From positions 9,117,375 through 9,181,374 of the forward strand of contig CAIIXF020000005.1 in NCBI GenBank assembly GCA_903813345.2: 64,000 bases of DNA, written 5' to 3'. A program made the translations under genes and the position numbers. Origin of the DNA: Owenia fusiformis. Its lineage: Eukaryota > Annelida > Polychaeta > Sabellida > Oweniidae. The notes below the pieces were generated by a model, which was given only the letters and a program-made list of their open reading frames with translations, was not told the origin of the DNA and ran no database searches. Below are positions 58,996-64,000 of the stretch, piece by piece (the stretch's first letter is position 1; the number at the start of each line of letters is the position of its first letter).

Positions 58996-60843
58996 ATGTT
59001 GAATGGTAAAATGTTGTTGAAAGTGAGACGAGCGACTGGATTCGGCCAAGCTCCTTATCGCAGGTATAGAGGCATGAAATCGAACTTCCTGTTAATCTTA
59101 TGGGGCCTCTGTATGCTTTCTATGATCAGCGTGCTCATCATATATCTATACATCTCCAAGAACAATGAAAAGGTTTTCCATAATGCTAGTGACATACACT
59201 ACACTGATATTGACGATACACCAAAGAGCGTACCAGGAGCCACAGAAGTCGAAGAACTTGATGAAGCTAAGGCTTTGGATTTTAGCCTAACATTTACGAC
59301 ACTTGTTGATAATAAGGATGTAGCTTTACAACGAGGCTGGTGGATGCCACATGTTCGCTGGAAGGAGGCGGTAGAATGCGACAACCAGGAATGGGGAATC
59401 TGTGCAAAGGTTCTCAGCGTATCCTGTAAACCTGAAAGCATCAGAGCCATCTATCAGTTCATACCAATACTAAATGAAGCCCCACTTCGGGGATTCTATT
59501 TCTCAGTGAGAAGCTCTGGAAAATATCTCAAAAAAATTCCCAATCCTGACAGGGGTCACACTGAGTTTTTCTATGGTGCAGTGGCTGTGATTCGTTTCAT
59601 GGATTTTAGCAATCACACCTTACAGTTGAATTTTTCTCCTTCAGATGAAAATCTCTACATGCATTCAGAGATACATTATATGTTACCACCAGGCGATCTT
59701 AAAGTTACTAGTGTTACCATAATGTTAGGTTGTTATGGCTACGCTGGTTTGGTGAAATTCACTGATATTAATTTGAAACCAATCAGATTACAAGAAAGAA
59801 ATGAGATTCCACGTGAGTTAACACCTTTCGATTTTATCTCAAAATGTCCACAGTTGCCTTCTCCTCTCCCTAAAGTGCCAAAATTTAAAACGCAACAATT
59901 TTTGATATCGAATGATAAATTTGACAGTCACATGTTAAGCTTGGTTACCTTAGTAACACAACTCTCAATGGATAGATTAAACATTGCTGCTGAAATACTT
60001 CAAAATTGGGACGGACCGATATCACTCGCGATTTATGTCCCAGCTGGTGACTCCAATAATCAATGGAAGGAGCAGTATGTCCATAAAAAACTACAAGGAA
60101 TCAAAATTGGACCCCATTGTGATGTCACAGTCATGTATGGGATTCACCCAGATGAGCGGTATCCTATCAACATGTTGCGTAATGCCGCAGTTAGAAGTGT
60201 TCGAACGGAGTATATGTTTCTTGTTGATGCAGATTTTCTTCCGTCACCTAATTTCCAAGAAATATTTGACATGACATTAAAAGCTAACTTCAAAAAAAGA
60301 TCTCACGAATCATTTGATAAAACTGCTTTTGTCGTCCCCGCTTTTGAATATATGGAAGACCCGGAGCCCACAGACCCCTTAGCACATTCAAAAGCTGAGC
60401 TTCTTGAAATCGTCTTGAATGAACAGTCTAACATTGAAGTATTTCGAATACTAGAATCACCAGATGCCCATAAACCTACAGATTACCAAAGATGGTACAC
60501 CAATAGCAAAATATATAGGATCAAAAATTATCAGGACAAATACGAGCCATATGTAGTGCTCCGCAAAAATGATAAAGTGCCTTTATACGATGAACGCTTT
60601 GATGCATATGGAATGAACAAAGTTAGTTTTATAATGGAATTGAAAGCTGCTGGATATGAATTCCTTGTTTTACCAGACTCTTGGGCCATACACCTACCAC
60701 ATATGCCCACCCCCTTTAACTTTGCCTTTCTCAATAGCCCCTTGGAGAGACTAAGGAATCGTGTATTGAGATTTGAATTTAATGCAGATCTTAGTAGGAA
60801 ATACAGGATCGGAGGTTGTGTGGAACAAATATTCATGAAATAG
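58996..60843 (+). CDS. GT49-family glycosyltransferase (LARGE/B4GAT1-type), type II membrane protein
   Basis: 615 residues in one exon. A single membrane segment at about residues 31-53 after a basic N-terminus predicts a Golgi type II protein. The C-terminal 300 residues read as the GT49 domain: SLVTQLSMDRL-type start, ISLAIYVPAGD, YPINMLRNAAVRSVRTEYMF, the DXD metal site D411-A412-D413 in FLVDADFLPSP, VVPAFEYMEDP, and the YDERFDAYGMNKVSF and SWAIHLPHMPTPF motifs. In vertebrates this domain transfers glucuronic acid (B4GAT1, LARGE). Residues about 98-275 (RGWWMPHVRWKEAVECD onward) form an additional beta-rich domain absent from B4GAT1, while LARGE has a GT8 domain there instead; it looks like a lectin or carbohydrate-binding fold. 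Acceptor sugar unknown. No introns; the first Met was used, a second is at residue 6. Confidence 0.9.
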   Translation: MLNGKMLLKVRRATGFGQAPYRRYRGMKSNFLLILWGLCMLSMISVLIIYLYISKNNEKVFHNASDIHYTDIDDTPKSVPGATEVEELDEAKALDFSLTFTTLVDNKDVALQRGWWMPHVRWKEAVECDNQEWGICAKVLSVSCKPESIRAIYQFIPILNEAPLRGFYFSVRSSGKYLKKIPNPDRGHTEFFYGAVAVIRFMDFSNHTLQLNFSPSDENLYMHSEIHYMLPPGDLKVTSVTIMLGCYGYAGLVKFTDINLKPIRLQERNEIPRELTPFDFISKCPQLPSPLPKVPKFKTQQFLISNDKFDSHMLSLVTLVTQLSMDRLNIAAEILQNWDGPISLAIYVPAGDSNNQWKEQYVHKKLQGIKIGPHCDVTVMYGIHPDERYPINMLRNAAVRSVRTEYMFLVDADFLPSPNFQEIFDMTLKANFKKRSHESFDKTAFVVPAFEYMEDPEPTDPLAHSKAELLEIVLNEQSNIEVFRILESPDAHKPTDYQRWYTNSKIYRIKNYQDKYEPYVVLRKNDKVPLYDERFDAYGMNKVSFIMELKAAGYEFLVLPDSWAIHLPHMPTPFNFAFLNSPLERLRNRVLRFEFNADLSRKYRIGGCVEQIFMK

Positions 60844-63310
60844 CAAAGTAGTGTATATTACAATGTGACAAAGACAATATTTAGTTATAGCTTTATATAC
60901 CAAATGTTTCAAATCTTTTTTAATGATACTGTATGAGTTTTGTTGTTGTCAATTCAAGCTCAATATCAATTCAATGAAGATCAGTGTTATTTTAATGATG
61001 ATCGATTTCACACTGATGGCAAAATTTTCTTTTTAATTAAGTGTTGCATTGTAATCCTGTCTGCATCAATGCTATCACATAAACGAATACTCAATTAATC
61101 AAAGGCTAAGACATTTAATCATGAAATATTATGTAACTGGGGACTACTGGGAAGTGAAATGAAACTGTAAATATAGGATGCAGCATTGAAAGGCAAAAGT
61201 TGTATATTCTTAAGTTTTACCACCTTGGTACTTGACAATCATAAATCTCAGAAAAAGAATACAATAATGTCACTTATTTCTCATTTAGATTCCAACTGTG
61301 CCTATTAATCATTATTTAATCATTATAATCAATTCGTGTATGTAAATTTCTACATGTTTAGAGATGGAACCTAATAGTCAACATTATGTGGAAGACACTT
61401 TCTTCAAAAACGAATATTGTAATCTAACCCTGTTTAAAATATGAACGTTTTTCGAAAACCATAGCATGAGCTCACAAGAACATTTATTTGTCAGTATATC
61501 TTGTCTGCATTGATTCTAAATTGGCGGTTCTTTTCAAGGGAATATGGGTAATTGACATAGAAGGTCATGAGTCAGAGGTCATCCAAAAAGTAATTTATTG
61601 AGACTGGATGCAAGACTCCAAAGAAAGAACGCCCAAAATAATAGTAAATGCAAATAAACCAATATACATGCACATGAACAGAAAACTCTTTCTTTACCAA
61701 GAAGAATAAACGAGAGATGTTTACTAGTGCCAAAAGACCACGTGCAGTATGGCAAGTGATTTTAGACAGTCATATCTTTCACCATGAGTACTTTCTGGGC
61801 ATACATACAGTGGCTTTTATTGAAGCAATATGTTTTCTTTCAAGTGAAGTCCCTATGATAGTAAAATATCAATCCAACTCTCTGAAACATTATGGTGGAT
61901 TAGGGGCCCACCTTGGCACTTTTTGAAAAATGTTAGGCTTATTTTTTAAAAAGAGGATCTTGTTTTTCTCAATTTAAACATATCGAAAGTCTCCTTTACG
62001 CTACATTAACAATTTCTGAAAAGGGGATGGGTATTGAAATGCAATAAAGTTAAAAAACCACATATCCCATGTTATTTTCCCATAGAAAAAACTCGTGCTA
62101 TCCATTGTTATCAGCATAATTTTGGTCATCGAAAATTGATATCTTCAAAACTAGACTTTCAATACCATTCTATTTTTGCACATGTCTTAGACCCCTTGTT
62201 GAATAATGTTTTCATGCAATAAAAATCAGGAAAAGAAGATCCTCTTTTGAGTAAATAGGTTCAATATTTTGAAAAAAATGTTGACATGGGGTCCCCATTC
62301 ATAATTTTTCGAATTGTTTGATTTATGTTTTTATCATCATGGGTACTTCACTTGAAAGAAAAAATATTGTTTTAATAAAAACCACTATATTTATGCCCAG
62401 AAAGTACTCATGGTGAAAGATATGACCGTCTAAAATCACTTGCCATACTACACATGGTCTTTTTCACTAGAGAGGGGTTTATCGACTTGTTGACTTGAGA
62501 TAGAGGTGTTCACTAGCAAAGTTCATGAAAGATATACATCTTGAGAGGTTTTCACAAGAGGTGTTCATTGAATAGATGTGTTCACCAAAAAGAATTCAGG
62601 AGAGAGATACATTAATTAAAAGAACATTTTCATCAGAGAGAGTTGTTCATTAAATTAAGGTGTCTAAAAATACTATATTAATGTACATGTATCTACAGAT
62701 CTATAGTACAATATTTTGTTAACTGCTTGATAATCATAATTATACATAATACATCATATATATTTTGTATAAATGATAACATGTGTTTGTTTTCTGAGGT
62801 CTTCAACCCATGAATCTGTAGTATTAATATTATCATTAGATGACATTTTAAGAATAACGGCTACGGAAGCGTCCCAAAAATAATTAGCTTTTAGCTTATC
62901 TGGCAAAATGGTAAAGGAAGATAACCAAGTTCCAATTATTAGTTTCAAAGTTATTCCAAAGGTAGAATTGAGTTTTTTGTGTCTCCCATATTTATTTTGG
63001 AACATATCTAGGGGAGGGGCTTGCTATATTCGCTTTGATCACTTGAGTTCAGGGATGTATTTCCCTAGATCTACAACTCCAGTAAAAGTCATGTAAGTGA
63101 TATGAATAGCAGGTCTATGAGCTACCCTCATTTTTTACTGGCTTCAGAGAAAATATTGGTTTTATAGTATTTGATGTTCTTTTATCTTATCAGTTCTCCT
63201 CAGTGTTTTGCTTTTCAACTTCTTTTCAACTTTGGTTGTAACTGTGTAAGTGTGGATAGATTAGGGGGGCCGTAGTTGGATCACTTTTGGGATTGTTTAT
63301 ATCTCTAATA
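60844..63310. other. Region downstream of the GT49 gene
   Basis: 3' UTR and intergenic. Possible AATAAA signals at 61653 and 61705. Contains the foldback at 61722-62471 and, beside it (62462-62640), GTGTTCACT repeats like those in the element at 9871. A minus-strand frame at 62754-63005 follows a pyrimidine-rich acceptor (CCCCTCCCCTAG) but has no recognised relatives. Confidence 0.5.
61722..62471. mobile_element. 750-bp foldback element
   Basis: Arms of about 240 bp: left AGTATGGCAAGTGATTTTAG and CACCATGAGTACTTTCTGGG against right CCCAGAAAGTACTCATGGTG and CTAAAATCACTTGCCATACT. Inner arms end in AAAGAGGATCT / AGATCCTCTTTT. The loop is about 270 bp. No coding frame. Confidence 0.82.
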
Positions 63311-64000
63311 CAGGGTGTCCAAAAAAAAACAGGACCGTAAGAAAGTTGAATAACTCGGTCAATTTTGCATATTTTGCCTTGAAATTTCAAAATTATTTAG
63401 TTCATTCAATGTGAATTTTGTTGTGAAAGTTTGATAATAATCTACTGATTGAGTCAAAAACTACAGCTCCTAACAAAACATGCCCCAAATGTGCAAATCT
63501 CATCTCTATGCACAATTCAATCCGGCGAACAAAGCTGTTGATGATCCTCCTACACACATGTCTTTCTGAATTGACAAGTTTGTTCAAAGAACAATTGCTA
63601 CTGGGGCTTACATCCTCCTGATGAAGTGTTACAGCATCCATTGCATTCTGAACAATGCACTCCCTGGGTGGCAATGAGGTAACATGGAATCATCAGTCCC
63701 TTTTGGTTCGAAGGTGACTGGGGACTTGCTATCATCATGAACAAGGACCAGTAAGTTCTCACCAAGTTTTGGAGGTCACTAAGCACCAAATGGGACATCT
63801 AAGGAGATAATTAAGCAGTGGATTCAACAAGCCAATACCACCCCAACACTGCAAATGATATGCTGAAATGGTTTAGGCAATGCTTTGGTGGTCAGCTCAT
63901 CAGTTGCAGAATGCAAACCATATGGGCAGCTCATTCGCCTGATCTAAACCCCCCAAATTTTTATCTTTGAGGATTTCTCAAAGCTGATGTGTATACTGAC
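63311..64000 (+). pseudogene. Decayed mariner/IS630-like transposon, runs off the window
   Basis: Left terminus TACAGGGTGTCCAAAAAA is typical of this group. Near the window end one frame reads HPNTANDMLKWFRQCFGG, then WAAHSPDLNPPNFYL, a stop where the family has Trp, then GFLKADVYTD, matching the C-terminal half of the DDE/D transposase domain (PHTA and SPDLNP motifs). Stops and frame changes upstream show it is dead in this copy. Confidence 0.75.

Noticed and set aside
62754-63005. 84-codon minus-strand frame after a pyrimidine-rich acceptor
   Set aside because: AT-rich composition makes such frames common and no family is recognisable; mentioned only under the intergenic entry.
63402-63674. 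90-codon minus-strand frame at the window end
   Set aside because: Lies within the mariner-like element whose recognisable transposase remains are on the plus strand; shadow frame.

Overview
The window is animal nuclear DNA. Genes are split by GT-AG introns, several proteins are metazoan families (MGAT2, ADO, BIN3, UBOX5, MED31, a GT49 glycosyltransferase), and the long AT-rich spacers are crowded with small DNA transposons. The mix suits an invertebrate such as a lophotrochozoan or a non-vertebrate deuterostome; I cannot name the species from sequence alone.

Layout. 1-6584 (+): the last four exons of an MGAT2-like N-glycan GlcNAc-transferase whose start lies left of the window. 6585-12850: intergenic, with repeats only. 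13021-13764 (-): an intronless ADO thiol dioxygenase, head to head with BIN3 (+, nine exons, 13984-20181) across a 219-bp divergent promoter. 22076-23650 (-): UBOX5/RNF37 in one coding exon. 23993-24761 (-): MED31 in two exons, perhaps with a third 5' exon at 26411-26440. 27825-33292 (+): a complete-looking piggyBac element with TTAA on both sides, matching terminal inverted repeats, and a six-exon transposase of 629 residues that keeps all catalytic aspartates and the C-terminal Cys-rich domain. 33300-58900: a gene-poor tract of nested and scattered elements (a hAT-like element with an 8-bp target duplication, several families ending CAG...CTG with 5-bp duplications, foldbacks, fragments) plus a few orphan exon candidates. 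58996-60843 (+): an intronless type II membrane GT49 glycosyltransferase with an extra N-terminal domain. 63311-64000: a decayed mariner/IS630-like element running off the window.

The host genes are mostly unrelated housekeeping functions: N-glycan branching, thiol and N-terminal cysteine oxidation, membrane remodelling, ubiquitin ligation, Mediator and glycan extension. Most interest lies in the mobile-element layer: the possibly active intron-bearing piggyBac, and a recurring class of short CAG-ended elements with 5-bp target duplications. Exon borders were placed by eye from splice signals and family resemblance recalled from memory; no alignment or database search was run.
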